From Novosphingobium resinovorum (GTDB lineage: Bacteria > Pseudomonadota > Alphaproteobacteria > Sphingomonadales > Sphingomonadaceae): a DNA stretch of 64,000 bases. The stretch lies in contig NZ_BSFC01000030.1 in NCBI RefSeq assembly GCF_027922145.1, positions 372,001 to 436,000 of the forward strand, read 5' to 3'. Below the pieces are notes generated by a model. The model searched no databases, was not told where the DNA came from, and worked only from the letters and a program-made list of their open reading frames with translations. Below are positions 9,041-18,395 of the stretch, piece by piece. Made by a program: the position numbers and the translations under genes. The number at the start of each line of letters is the position of its first letter. Within the stretch, counting starts at the first letter, position 1.

Positions 9041-9627
9041 GTCGCGGTGCTCCGTTCTTCTCGCAGCAGGGTGGCAAGCAGGCCCAGCCCGCCGATCAGG
9101 TAACTGGCACCGCCGATCACCAGCATCACCACGCCGCCAAGTTGCTGGTCGCCGAGCGGATCGAGTCCATGGGCATGGTCCATCCCGTGATAGAGCGGAC
9201 GCGGCGCAAGGCCGATGAGGACGCCCAGCAGGGTCATATGCATGGACGTAAGCAGCAGGGCGCCGATCCCGCTCGCTCGGGCGGGGGAGTGGATGGCGGC
9301 GCTCCACAGCAGGAAACCGGCGGCAAGGAAGCTCGCCTGCTCAATCACGGCGAACAGGGCATGACTATCGGCGGCGCTGCGCAAAGCGGGCAGATGCCAG
9401 CCCCACACCGTCAGCAGTTCCAGCAGCATCATGGCCATCGGTGTGACGATCCGCGGCGAGCGCCTTGCCGGATCGGCAATGGTGTCCCGTGCGGCATAGG
9501 CCAGCAGCGGCGCGGCCACGGCCACGGCGATCATGTGTCCGGCCATGTGTCCGCTCATGCCCAGCGGCGACAGCGCCCAGCCGATCGGCACCAGAAGCAA
9601 CCCGATGATCAACGCCGCGCGCTTCAC
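9037..9627 (-). CDS. CtaG-type (caa3) cytochrome oxidase assembly factor
   Basis: About 196 residues and several hydrophobic helices, with histidine-rich features such as GHMAGHMIAVAVAAPLLAYA, WGWHLPALR and HMTLLGVLIGLAPRPLY. These fit the Bacillus-type CtaG/caa3 assembly family rather than the Cox11 family that is also called CtaG. It is presumed to help insert copper or assemble the oxidase encoded upstream. GTG 9627 is chosen: it overlaps the preceding stop as GTGA and has GGAG 7 nt upstream. A TTG six bases earlier leaves the Shine-Dalgarno too close. No gene symbol is given because of the naming conflict. Confidence 0.8.
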   Translation of the reverse strand: MKRAALIIGLLLVPIGWALSPLGMSGHMAGHMIAVAVAAPLLAYAARDTIADPARRSPRIVTPMAMMLLELLTVWGWHLPALRSAADSHALFAVIEQASFLAAGFLLWSAAIHSPARASGIGALLLTSMHMTLLGVLIGLAPRPLYHGMDHAHGLDPLGDQQLGGVVMLVIGGASYLIGGLGLLATLLREERSTAT

Positions 9628-10001
9628 CGGCAATCTCCGATGAAGACGACGGGCAGAGCCGTGAACAGCACGGCCATGAAGCTGAGGCCCGCCAGCAGCA
9701 GTGTCGATTTGGCCAGGAACCGCAGGCGGTCGACCTCGGTGCCCTCGTCATGCGGGGGCGGATCGCCGATGGTGCGCTGCTGTTTCCAGGCGACCCAGCC
9801 CGACAGCGCGATCACCCCCAGTGCCAGCAAGGTGCCCAGCGTGAACAGCACCGGGAATTTGGCGAAGGCGCCATTCTTGGCGCAGGATATCGCCGCCCAC
9901 AGGTAGGCGAACAGGAAATGGCCCGCCCAGACCGTGGGCGGTACGATCAGGGTCCAGAGCGTGACTTTCAGTCGCTCATGCCACTTGCGCCGCTCACTCA
10001 T
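9624..10001 (-). CDS. small membrane protein of the oxidase operon
   Basis: About 125 residues with about three transmembrane helices (WTLIVPPTVWAGHFLFAYLW, LFTLGTLLALGVIALSGWVA, LLLAGLSFMAVLFTALPVVF) and a polar loop. I do not recognise a named domain. Small proteins like this sit between the subunit I/III fusion and the CtaG-type gene in many alphaproteobacterial caa3 clusters, so a role in oxidase assembly or stability is likely but inferred. The start overlaps the coxAC stop (ATG sharing one base with TGA; GTG three bases earlier is an alternative), and its own stop overlaps the next start. Confidence 0.7.
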   Translation of the reverse strand: MSERRKWHERLKVTLWTLIVPPTVWAGHFLFAYLWAAISCAKNGAFAKFPVLFTLGTLLALGVIALSGWVAWKQQRTIGDPPPHDEGTEVDRLRFLAKSTLLLAGLSFMAVLFTALPVVFIGDCR

Positions 10002-12523
10002 CACGCGAGCTCCGGAAACAGGCCGATGGTGAGGTACGTGACCGTCACGGTCAGCGCGAGGAAGTGCATGTAGACTGTGACGTTACGGATGTCGGCGTCA
10101 TGGCTGGGCGTCATCTTTTCGGCAAGGCTGCGGGCCAGAACGTAGGCCAGCATGATCGCGGCGACGCCGCAATGCGCCGTCGTCCAGATCGCCAGCGTCC
10201 AGACGATAGCCGGATAGCTGTGCGTCTGCGGGTCCATTCCTGACAGCCAAGGTCCGGCAAGTCCGGCGAAGACGCCCGCCAAGCTGGCGCCGATGCCCAG
10301 CAGCACCAGCACGCGGGCAAGCGTGATTTTGCCGCGCGCGTGAGTCTCCCGCGCCGCCATCGTCGCCAGCCAGCTTGCCAACCCTAAGGCCAGCGCCACC
10401 ATCGGCCACAGCACGCCGGGACCGTCCGCCATCGCCATCGGGGGGAAATCTTCATGCCGGGTCCAGAAGAAGTAGTACCCAAACACCAACCCTGAGAACG
10501 CCGTCGCATCGGCCATCATGGTGATGAACATCGCCCACCACCCCGGCGCCGAGTCGCCCGAGATGTAGAGCGGCAGTTCGATGCCGTGGCCGATCGGCTT
10601 GCAGGGCTTCTCCGGAATCTCCGCCGTGCCGGTCCACAGCCATGCCAGCACCAGCGCCAGCGTCAGCACGCCCGAGACGAGCGCCGCCCAGTAGAAGTGG
10701 TAGGTCGTCAGGATGAACACCCCGCCCAGCGCCACCGCCGTCAGCATCGGCAGCCAGCTTGGCCCGCCGAGGCGGATGACGGAGACCGGCCGGGCGTCCA
10801 GAACCGAGGTCACGATCGTCTCGCGGCGGCCTTCCTCGGCGTCGGGCAGGAAGTAGCGGCCTTCGTCCACCTTGCGCACGAAGTCCTCCTGATCCCAGAT
10901 AGGGTAGCGGCTTTCAATCAGCGGGATCGAGCGGATGCCCCAGTCCTCGTCATCGGGGTGGGCGAGCCATTCCAGCGTGCCCGCCTCCCAAGGATTGCGC
11001 GGGGCCTTCTGCCGCCAGGGTGAGCGGCACAGGTCCAGCAAGATCACCGCCACACCCGCCGCGATCACGAACGAGCCGATGGTGGAGGCAAGATTGAGGC
11101 CGCCGAGGCCAAGCTCCTTCGGGTAAGTAAAGACGCGGCGGGGCATCCCTTCGAGGCCCGACAGGTGCATCGGGAAGAAGCACACATTCGCGCCGACGAA
11201 GATCAGCCAGAACGCGGTGCGTCCCAGCCGGTCGGAAAGCTTTTTGCCGGTGATCAGCGGCCAGTAGTAGTAGAGCCCGGCGAACAGCGGCATCAGAGTG
11301 CCGCCGATCAGCACGTAATGCAGGTGGGCGACGACGAAGTAGGTGTCGTGCGCCTGCCAGTCGAACGGGGCGACGGCCACCATCACGCCCGTAAGCCCGC
11401 CAATGACGAAGATCGCCAGGCTCCCGGTCGCGTAGAGCAGCGGCGTCGACCACACCACGCGGCCTGCCCACAGGGTCACGATGAACACGAATATCTGCAC
11501 TGCCGTGGGGATCGCCACCGCCTCAGACGCGGCAGAGAAGAACGCGAGGCTGATCTTGGGCAGCCCGGTCGCGAACATGTGGTGCACCCACAGCCCGAAC
11601 GAGAGGAACGCGGTGCCCACCGCCGCCAGCACGATCCAGGGATAGCCCAGCAGGTGCCGCCGCGCGAAAGTGGGCACCAGCATCGCGAACAGGGCGATGG
11701 AGGGCAGGAAGACGATGTAGACCTCCGGGTGACCGAAGATCCAGAACAGATGCTGCCACAGCAGCGGATCTCCGCCGCGCGATGCGTCAAAGAACGGCCA
11801 GTCCAGCAGGCGCTCCATCTCGAACAGCACGTCGCCCGCGATCAGCGGCGGGAAGGCGAACAGGATCATCACCGCGACAACGAGGATGTACCAGGCATAG
11901 AGCGGCATCAGGTTGAGCCGCATGCCCGGCGGGCGGCACTTGAGCACGCCGACGATCAGTTCCACGGCGGCGGCTACCGAGGACACCTCGATGAAGGACA
12001 GACCCAGCATCCAGATGTCGGCGCCAAGCCCGGAGAGATCGGTGCGCGTCGTCAGCGGCGGGTACATGAACCACCCGCCATCGGGCGCAGCGTCGAAGAA
12101 GATCGAGCCGGAAACGAATACGCCGCCGATCAGGAACGACCAGTACCCGAAGGCGGACAGACGCGGAAACGGCAGGTCGCGCGCGCCCAGAAGCTGCGGC
12201 AGCAGGATGATCGACACCGCCTCGAACATCGGTACGGCGAAGAGGAACATCATCACCGAGCCGTGCAGCGTGAACAACTGGTTGAACGTCCCTGCGTCCA
12301 CGAGATCGTTGTCCGGCACTGCGAGCTGCATGCGCATGATGAGCGCGAGCACGCCCGCGAACAGCATGAAACCGAACGCGGTCAGGACGTACCACACGCC
12401 GACTTGGTTGTTGTTGGTGTCCGTCCAGCGCAGGAACAGTCCCTTGGGCGGTTCCCAGACCTTGCGGAGCCGCGCTTCCTGCGCCTCGCGCAGCGCGGGG
12501 TCGTCCTGATCGTGCAGGCTCAT
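10001..12523 (-). CDS. cytochrome c oxidase subunit I-III fusion (caa3 type)
   Basis: About 840 residues. The N-terminal 550 or so are subunit I: LHGSVMMFLFAVPMFEA with the heme a His, LFWIFGHPEVYIVFLP with the CuB His, proton-channel Glu and cross-linked Tyr, WVHHMFATGLP with the paired CuB His, and HDTYFVVAHLHYVLIGG with the heme a3 and heme a His. After a polar linker, residues from about 640 are subunit III (WWAMFITMMADATAFSGL and further helices). The fusion reduces oxygen and pumps protons in the inner membrane. ATG 12523 overlaps the coxB stop as ATGA and has GGAGG upstream. The open frame extends further but that overlaps coxB and is rejected. Confidence 0.95.
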   Translation of the reverse strand: MSLHDQDDPALREAQEARLRKVWEPPKGLFLRWTDTNNNQVGVWYVLTAFGFMLFAGVLALIMRMQLAVPDNDLVDAGTFNQLFTLHGSVMMFLFAVPMFEAVSIILLPQLLGARDLPFPRLSAFGYWSFLIGGVFVSGSIFFDAAPDGGWFMYPPLTTRTDLSGLGADIWMLGLSFIEVSSVAAAVELIVGVLKCRPPGMRLNLMPLYAWYILVVAVMILFAFPPLIAGDVLFEMERLLDWPFFDASRGGDPLLWQHLFWIFGHPEVYIVFLPSIALFAMLVPTFARRHLLGYPWIVLAAVGTAFLSFGLWVHHMFATGLPKISLAFFSAASEAVAIPTAVQIFVFIVTLWAGRVVWSTPLLYATGSLAIFVIGGLTGVMVAVAPFDWQAHDTYFVVAHLHYVLIGGTLMPLFAGLYYYWPLITGKKLSDRLGRTAFWLIFVGANVCFFPMHLSGLEGMPRRVFTYPKELGLGGLNLASTIGSFVIAAGVAVILLDLCRSPWRQKAPRNPWEAGTLEWLAHPDDEDWGIRSIPLIESRYPIWDQEDFVRKVDEGRYFLPDAEEGRRETIVTSVLDARPVSVIRLGGPSWLPMLTAVALGGVFILTTYHFYWAALVSGVLTLALVLAWLWTGTAEIPEKPCKPIGHGIELPLYISGDSAPGWWAMFITMMADATAFSGLVFGYYFFWTRHEDFPPMAMADGPGVLWPMVALALGLASWLATMAARETHARGKITLARVLVLLGIGASLAGVFAGLAGPWLSGMDPQTHSYPAIVWTLAIWTTAHCGVAAIMLAYVLARSLAEKMTPSHDADIRNVTVYMHFLALTVTVTYLTIGLFPELA

Positions 12524-13470
12524 CGTCCCGCCTCCTTCAGCCAGCGGGCGATGGCGAGCGCGTCCGCTTCGGGCATTGCCGAGTAGGAGGGCATGCGGGC
12601 GCCGGGCTTGGACCTGTGGGGATCGCGGATGAAAGCGGCGGTGTTCTCCACGGTGGGGGCAAGGATGCCTGCGCCCACCGTAATGCGCTCGCCGAAGCGG
12701 GTCAGGTCGGGGCCGATGCTCTCGCCGCCGATCAGGGAATGGCACGCATTGCAGCCGCTGGCCGCGAATAGGGCAGCACCGCGACCTTGCGTGCGGATCG
12801 GTGGCTCGCGGCTGACCGCCAGCCATGCGTCGAAGGAGGCAGGCTCCATGGCGATGACGTCGAACGCCATCAGCGCATGGCTGAGGCCGCAGAACTCCGC
12901 ACAGACGCCGCGATAGGTGCCCGCCTTATCGGCCTTCACGACAAGGCGGTTGGTGCGTCCGGGAATCATGTCCATCTTTCCCGCAAGGCCGGGGATCCAG
13001 AAACTGTGGATCACGTCGGTCGCAGTCAGTTCGAACACGACAGTGCGGCCCACCGGGATGCGCACTTCGTTCGCGGAGATCAGGGGCGGCTGGCCTTGCG
13101 GCTGGTAGCGCACGCGCCACCAGAACTGCTCGCCCTCGACATGGATGCGCAGGTTCTGCGCCGTCTCGGGCAGTGGGCGCATCGCGGGCAGAGCCCAGAC
13201 CAGCAGCGCCGTTAGAACCACCGACGGCACGATCGCGCCGAGCCAGAGCACCATGCGCATTCCGCCCGCGTGGTCCAGCCGCCCTTCCGGTGCGCGCACT
13301 GCGAGGACGTACACAGCCGCCACGCCTAGTGCGATAACAAGCGCGCCGATCACCAGCACCATGGTCATCGTCAGCGTCGAGCGCGCCTCCAGCCCGAACG
13401 GCGCCAAGGCGGACTGGTGGCGGTTGCAGCCCGCTAGCAGCAGTGCGCAGACGACGGTCGATTTACGCAA
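12520..13470 (-). CDS. coxB: cytochrome c oxidase subunit II with fused cytochrome c
   Basis: About 316 residues. A lipoprotein-type signal (ALLLAGC) is followed by two membrane helices. Then comes the cupredoxin domain with the CuA ligands: the first His in DVIHSFWIP and the CAEFCGLSHALM cluster. The C-terminal 90 residues hold one heme c (SGCNACHS, axial Met in ARMPSY), which makes this a caa3-type subunit that accepts electrons itself. I start at TTG 13470 because GGGGAAG lies about 9 nt upstream and the signal peptide begins there; a longer frame to 13500 adds ten residues with no signal value. First gene of the oxidase block; 85 bp separate it from the sorbosone dehydrogenase gene upstream. 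Confidence 0.95.
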   Translation of the reverse strand: MRKSTVVCALLLAGCNRHQSALAPFGLEARSTLTMTMVLVIGALVIALGVAAVYVLAVRAPEGRLDHAGGMRMVLWLGAIVPSVVLTALLVWALPAMRPLPETAQNLRIHVEGEQFWWRVRYQPQGQPPLISANEVRIPVGRTVVFELTATDVIHSFWIPGLAGKMDMIPGRTNRLVVKADKAGTYRGVCAEFCGLSHALMAFDVIAMEPASFDAWLAVSREPPIRTQGRGAALFAASGCNACHSLIGGESIGPDLTRFGERITVGAGILAPTVENTAAFIRDPHRSKPGARMPSYSAMPEADALAIARWLKEAGR

Positions 13471-13555
13471 GCCATTCTTCCCCTGTGTTGCGCAAGGCAA
13501 CGCATGGAAGGTGCGGGGGTTCGATTGGGTCGCGTTACAAAGGGTTTCTGGCTCT

Positions 13556-14860
13556 TCAGCGCGCCGCAGAGGGCGTGATGCGCCATACCGTATTGGACAG
13601 GTCGTCGGCGACCAGCAGCGCGCGGCGGACCGGATCGTAGGTCACGCCGACCGGACGTCCCCGTGCCTTGCCGTCCGGGCCGATGAAGCCGGTCACGAAA
13701 TCGCGCGGCTTGCCGGAGGGGCGGCCGTTGGTGAAAGGAATCCAAACGACCTTGTATCCCGCCAACTGGCGACGGTTCCAACTGCCGTGCTCGCCCACGA
13801 AGGCGCCGTCGGCATAATTGCCGCCGAAGCCGCCGCCGGTGAGGAACGTCAGGCCGAGTGCGGCGACGTGCGAGCCGAGCGCATAATCGGGGGCGATGGC
13901 CTTGCGCACCATCTCGGGCTTCTGCGGGTGGACGCGCGGGTCTACGTGATTGCCGTAGTAGCTGTAAGGCCAGCCGTAGAACGCGCCCGGTTTCACCGAA
14001 GTCATGTAATCTGGCACGAGATCTGTGCCGAGTTCGTCACGCTCGTTGACTGCGGCCCACAGCGCCTGTGTCGCCGGATTGATGGCGAGCGCGGTCGGGT
14101 TACGGATGCCAGAGGCGTACGTGCGGTGCGCGCCGCTCTCACGGTCGATCTCCCAGACGACGGCGCGCTCTTCCTCAAGCGCCATGCCGCGTTCGCCGAC
14201 ATTGCTGTTGGAGCCTATACCGACATAGAGGCGCGTGCCGTCGGCGCTGGCGGTCAGCGACTTGGTCCAGTGGTGATTGGGATTTGCGGGCAGCTTCGTA
14301 ACCACCTCGCCGGTGCCGTCGATGCGCGTCGCGCCGTCGCGATAGCGGAAACGCAGCAGGGCGTCCTGATCGGCGACGTAGAGATCGCCATCGACCAGCG
14401 CGAGGCCGTAAGGTGCATTAAGGTCGTCGATCAGCACGGTCTGCAATTCGTATCTGCCGTCACCGTCGCGGTCGCGCAGAAGCGTCACGCGGTTGCCTCC
14501 TTTGGTGCCGCTCTTGCCGAGGCTCTTGATGTAGCCGGCGATCACGTCCTTGGGGCGCAGCTTGGGCGCGCCGCCGCCGAGACCCTCGGAAACGAGCACA
14601 TCGCCGTTGGGCAGGACCAGCGTCTGGCGCGGGACTTTGAGGCCCGTCGCGATCGGAGTGATGGTGAAACCCTGTGGGACGCTTGGCATGGCGCCGTTCC
14701 AACCTGCGGGCCGCGCGATCTTCATCGGCGGGAGCAGCGTTTCCTTCTGCGCCGGCAGTTGCGGGCGAGCACCGGTCTGGTCGAGTTCGGGCGCCTTGTC
14801 GCAGGCGGTAAGGGCGAGCGGGGCGGCAAGCGCCAGCACAGCATGTCGGAGCACGATCAT
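13556..14860 (-). CDS. PQQ-type L-sorbosone dehydrogenase-like lipoprotein
   Basis: 434 residues. The N-terminus has a lipobox (APLALTAC), placing it in the periplasm as a lipoprotein. The body is a six-bladed propeller of the sorbosone/glucose dehydrogenase family: LPNGDVLVSEGLGGG, NAPYGLALVDGDLYVAD, ASGIRNPTALAINP, GAFYGWPYSYYGNHVDP and GGNYADGAFVGEHGSWNR. Members oxidise aldoses or related alcohols with PQQ and pass electrons to cytochromes. That fits the adjacent cytochrome c and caa3 oxidase genes, but the substrate is unknown. ATG 14860 overlaps the stop of the DUF2231-type gene (ATGA). No PQQ biosynthesis gene lies in the window. Confidence 0.88.
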   Translation of the reverse strand: MIVLRHAVLALAAPLALTACDKAPELDQTGARPQLPAQKETLLPPMKIARPAGWNGAMPSVPQGFTITPIATGLKVPRQTLVLPNGDVLVSEGLGGGAPKLRPKDVIAGYIKSLGKSGTKGGNRVTLLRDRDGDGRYELQTVLIDDLNAPYGLALVDGDLYVADQDALLRFRYRDGATRIDGTGEVVTKLPANPNHHWTKSLTASADGTRLYVGIGSNSNVGERGMALEEERAVVWEIDRESGAHRTYASGIRNPTALAINPATQALWAAVNERDELGTDLVPDYMTSVKPGAFYGWPYSYYGNHVDPRVHPQKPEMVRKAIAPDYALGSHVAALGLTFLTGGGFGGNYADGAFVGEHGSWNRRQLAGYKVVWIPFTNGRPSGKPRDFVTGFIGPDGKARGRPVGVTYDPVRRALLVADDLSNTVWRITPSAAR

Positions 14861-15276
14861 GCGCGCACCTCCCTCGGCACGGTGTAGCCGATCCAGCCGG
14901 CAGCCAGCGCCAGCACGATGGAGATCACGGACAGCGCAAGGCCGGTGGTGCCGACCGAACTCCAGCCGTCATGGCTGTGCTGGAATGCGTTGACGAGCCC
15001 TGCCACGAACAGAGCGGCCAGAACGATCGCAAGCCAGCGGCTTCCCGCGCGGCGCATGGCCACCCGCGCGAGCGTCCATGCCAGCGACAGACCGGTGAAG
15101 ACCAGCGCTCCTGCAATCAGCCAAGCGGCGAAGTTCGACCACTGCATCTCGGAACTGTTGAGATAGGTAACATCCGCCGCCAACGCGCAGGGAAACAGCG
15201 CCACCGGGAATGCGAGCAGGATGCCGTGAAGAGGATGCAGCGGCATTGAAAAGCTGCGCGGAAAGGCTGCTGGCAA
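14857..15276 (-). CDS. DUF2231-like membrane protein
   Basis: About 139 residues with four hydrophobic helices and the N-terminal motif PLHPLHGILLAFPVALF typical of DUF2231 proteins. Function unknown; such genes often travel with sorbosone dehydrogenase-like genes and may provide a membrane redox or anchoring partner. The TTG at 15276 is supported by AAGGAA about 8 nt upstream; the ATG at 15246 gives a shorter form that starts directly at the family motif. It is the first gene of the minus-strand series reaching to ligD. The region upstream, 15277-15562, should hold the promoter, but I could not pick a convincing -35/-10 pair there. Confidence 0.72.
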   Translation of the reverse strand: MPAAFPRSFSMPLHPLHGILLAFPVALFPCALAADVTYLNSSEMQWSNFAAWLIAGALVFTGLSLAWTLARVAMRRAGSRWLAIVLAALFVAGLVNAFQHSHDGWSSVGTTGLALSVISIVLALAAGWIGYTVPREVRA

Positions 15277-15562
15277 GTCGGGTTCCTTCAGTGCCTCGGG
15301 TCAGGACATGGTCTGCAAATGCGCCGGATCGTGATGGGTTGCCAACGATCCGTGGCCCGACCCTTAAGCGGGATAGTGGTGCAGCCGTCCAAAGCGGTGA
15401 CCGGATGTGAGGTCGTACAGGCGCAGGGGATGTTCCTGTATCAAACAGCGGGCTCGGACCTGAGATCCAAAAACGATAAGTGCTGCAGTGACCTAACTTG
15501 ACCGAAGAATCCTCATGCGAGGAGTTAGGGGCTCAAGTAATCCCGTCTTTCGGGCACCGTCA

Positions 15563-16909
15563 TCAATTTGATCCCGTGGCAAGGCGACGCTCATCTTCCC
15601 GGTCAATGGCAAGCAGCGACGTGCCCTTGCTCTCGGTCATGACGAGCGCGGACAGCAGGCTGATGGCTCCGGCAGCCGCAACATAGAATGCGATCGGCAG
15701 CCAGTCGTCGTATTCGCGCAGCAGGGTAGTGCCGATCAGCGGAGCCCACGACCCGGCGAAGATCGCCGTCACCTGATAGCCCAGGGAAACCCCGGAGTAG
15801 CGCATCCGCGTGGGGAACATCTCGGCCATGATGGCGGGCTGCGGGGCATACATCAAGGCGTGGACGAACATGCCCCCGAAGATACCCGCGAGCACGATGG
15901 CGGTGCTTGCGCTGCCGAACATCGGAAACGCGATGAAAGGCCATGCCATCGTAAGTGCCGCGCCCAGCATGTAGACCGGCTTGCGTCCTATCCGGTCTGC
16001 CATGGCGCCGAACAGCGGGATCAGAACGACGTGAAGGATGTGCGCGCAGAACAGCAGGGTCAGGATCTTGGTCGTGTCGACACCAATATGGGCCAGATAG
16101 GTGATCGAGAACGTGACGACCATGTAATACAGGATATTCTCGCCTACCCTCAGACCCATCGCCGTGAAGACCCCGCGCGGATAGCGCCGGAAGACTTCGA
16201 CCAGCCCATAACCCTGATGCGCGCGCTCCTCGGCTTCGGCCTTGGCAGCCTCGAAAATGGGTGAGTCGGCTACCTGGGTTCGGATGTAATACCCGATCCC
16301 GACGATCACGGCGGAGAGCCAGAACCCGAAGCGCCAGCCCCACGACAGGAACTGCGCGTCGGACAAAGTCGCCGACAGGATCAGAAGCACGATCGTCGCC
16401 AGCAGATTGCCCAGTGGAACGCCAGCCTGAGGGAAACTGCCCCAGAAGGCGCGGCTGTGGTTAGGACTGTGTTCCGCCACCAGCAGTACCGCGCCGCCCC
16501 ATTCTCCGCCCAGCGCGAACCCCTGCACGAAACGCAGGACGACAAGAAGCACGGGGGCCCAATAGCCGATCGAGCCGAAAGTCGGGAGGCAACCCATCAG
16601 GAACGTCGAGCAGCCGATGAGCATAAGGCTGAACTGAAGCAGCGATTTGCGTCCTACCCTATCGCCGATGTGGCCGAATACGATGCCGCCCAACGGACGC
16701 GCGATGAAGCCGACCGCATAAGTCGCGAAGGCCGCGATCACGCCATCCAGATCATTGCCGGTGGCCGGGAAGAACAGCTTGCCGAAAATGAGCGTGGCGG
16801 CGGTTCCGTACAGGAAAAACTCGTACCATTCGACCACGGTGCCCGCCATGGAGGCGCCCACGACCTTGCGCAGGTAAGGTAAATCGGCCGTTTCTTCGTG
16901 CTGCATCAT
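15563..16909 (-). CDS. MFS transporter, metabolite:H+ symporter (MHS/ProP-like)
   Basis: About 448 residues with 12 predicted helices. The start region VVGASMAGTVVEWYEFFLYG and loop GHIGDRVGRKSLLQ are signatures of the MHS subfamily (ProP, KgtP, ShiA). A second half-motif, FGAMADRIGRKPVYMLG, follows after the central loop. These carriers take up organic acids or osmolytes with protons; the substrate cannot be told here. ATG 16907-16909 is chosen because family homology begins there; the longer frame from 17005 adds a non-conserved stretch. It stands alone between the respiratory block and the peptide locus. Confidence 0.88.
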   Translation of the reverse strand: MMQHEETADLPYLRKVVGASMAGTVVEWYEFFLYGTAATLIFGKLFFPATGNDLDGVIAAFATYAVGFIARPLGGIVFGHIGDRVGRKSLLQFSLMLIGCSTFLMGCLPTFGSIGYWAPVLLVVLRFVQGFALGGEWGGAVLLVAEHSPNHSRAFWGSFPQAGVPLGNLLATIVLLILSATLSDAQFLSWGWRFGFWLSAVIVGIGYYIRTQVADSPIFEAAKAEAEERAHQGYGLVEVFRRYPRGVFTAMGLRVGENILYYMVVTFSITYLAHIGVDTTKILTLLFCAHILHVVLIPLFGAMADRIGRKPVYMLGAALTMAWPFIAFPMFGSASTAIVLAGIFGGMFVHALMYAPQPAIMAEMFPTRMRYSGVSLGYQVTAIFAGSWAPLIGTTLLREYDDWLPIAFYVAAAGAISLLSALVMTESKGTSLLAIDREDERRLATGSN

Positions 16910-17096
16910 TTCCACATCCCGTTCCCGTCGCGCTCCCGAGCCCGAGCCAAGCTCAGCTGTTTTGGCGTGCGTGAGATATGTTGCAGCGCATTCAAACCAA
17001 CTCAAGTGGTTAGAATGATCAGGGGCGGCAGAATGTCATCGAGTGGGTGCAAGATGCGGCCAGACCGTGATCCGGCGCATATCGTTGCGATCTCGG

Positions 17097-18395
17097 TCAC
17101 CCCGGGACGCGGCGGTGCAGCCAGCGGAACGCTGCGCCCACCAGCACCCAGCCGCCGAGCAGGGCGTAAGGGCGCCAGTCGGCCTCCAGCCCTACCAGTG
17201 CGAGCGCCAGCGCGCAGGCGGCTCCGGCATAGGCGAAGGCGCGCATCGTCGGGCGGGCGAATTTGAAGGCGGCGGCCTCGTAAAGATCGTCGTGCCGCTC
17301 GACCACGCGGGCTGCGGAGAGGCAGATGCTGGCGTATTTCAGCAGGTTGGGGATGTTGACCGCCAGGAACAGGAAGGTCAGCTCCATCGGCAGCAGCAGC
17401 CCCGCGCAGCCGATGGCGAAGACCGCCAGGAGCGCGACATGGGGCGTCTGCCAGCGCGGATGGACCCGGCCCAGCGCGGCGGGCAGCATCCCCGCCGTTC
17501 CCATGGCGTAGAGGCTGCGGCTGAACATCGCGAACATCGCGTTGAGCGACTTGCCGATCGAGAGCACCGCCGCCAGCACGATTACCGGGATCGCCGCCGG
17601 CCCCATGAACGCCCTGGCCGCATCGAGGATCGGCGCCTCGCTCGATCCCAGTGCCGGAGCACCCAGCACGCCGAGCGCCACGAAGCCCACGGCAAGGTAG
17701 AGCAGCGTCGCCGAGCCGATCGACAGGGCGATGCCCAGCGGAATGGCGCGGCGGCTGTCGGCGACTTCGGCGCCTGCCTCGGTCGCGGCCTCGATGCCGA
17801 AGAACAGGCCCATCAGCAGCGGCATCGCCGCGATCATGCCGTGCAGGCCGTTGGGGAAAAGGGGTTCGAGGCGGGAGATGTCCACCGCCGTCGCCCCGCC
17901 CCAGCCGATGAACACCGCAAACAGGATCAGCATCGCAGCCAGCAGCCACTTCTGCACGGTCGCGGCGATGTGGACGCCGAACAGGTTGGCGAGCAGCGCC
18001 AGCACCAGCACCGCGAACATCGTCGGCTTGACCGGCAGCGGCAGGATCATCGAGCCGTAGCGCACGAGGACCAGCGCCAGCACCACCATCGCCCCCATGT
18101 TGGCGATGATCCGCGCCCAGGCGATGAAGAAGCCGAGCGCGGGATGCAGGAACCGCGCGGGCCACGCGAAGGAGGCCCCCGATACCGGCAGCGCCGAGCC
18201 GAGGAAGGCATAGCTCACCGCGATCAGGTACATCGGCAGCGCCGCGACCAGCACCGAAAGCAGCATCGCCGGACCTGCAATCGCGGTGGCGGGGGCGATG
18301 GCGGAAAAGATCGAGACGCCCACCGCCGTGCCGAGGCCCAGCGCTACGACGCCCCACAAGTCGATGCCCTTGGCGAGCTTCTGTTCGTCGCTCAC
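17097..18395 (-). CDS. APC-family amino-acid permease
   Basis: About 432 residues and about 12 helices. The first helix region GLGTAVGVSIFSAIAPATA and the segment GLFFGIEAATEAGAEVADSRRAIP match the amino acid-polyamine-organocation family, with the broken first helix that binds the amino group. It probably imports amino acids or small peptides released by the S10 peptidases of the same operon. GTG 18395 overlaps the stop of the peptidase gene (GTGA). It is the last gene of the minus-strand peptide operon; 91 bp lie between its own end and the unrelated MFS gene promoter side. Confidence 0.88.
   Translation of the reverse strand: MSDEQKLAKGIDLWGVVALGLGTAVGVSIFSAIAPATAIAGPAMLLSVLVAALPMYLIAVSYAFLGSALPVSGASFAWPARFLHPALGFFIAWARIIANMGAMVVLALVLVRYGSMILPLPVKPTMFAVLVLALLANLFGVHIAATVQKWLLAAMLILFAVFIGWGGATAVDISRLEPLFPNGLHGMIAAMPLLMGLFFGIEAATEAGAEVADSRRAIPLGIALSIGSATLLYLAVGFVALGVLGAPALGSSEAPILDAARAFMGPAAIPVIVLAAVLSIGKSLNAMFAMFSRSLYAMGTAGMLPAALGRVHPRWQTPHVALLAVFAIGCAGLLLPMELTFLFLAVNIPNLLKYASICLSAARVVERHDDLYEAAAFKFARPTMRAFAYAGAACALALALVGLEADWRPYALLGGWVLVGAAFRWLHRRVPG

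Noticed and set aside
9041..9307. N-terminal extension of the triheme cytochrome frame
   Set aside because: It overlaps the CtaG-type gene and the extension is Arg/Pro-rich shadow sequence; the membrane anchor begins at 9040.
12524..12826. N-terminal extension of the coxA-coxC frame
   Set aside because: It overlaps coxB, and the ATG at 12523 has a good ribosome site and ATGA coupling.
15493..15528. Stem-loop (CTAACT/AGTTAG with inner TCCTC/GAGGA) between the DUF2231 gene and the MHS transporter
   Set aside because: The two parts are not coaxial because 12 bases are inserted on one side; too weak to call a terminator or RNA.
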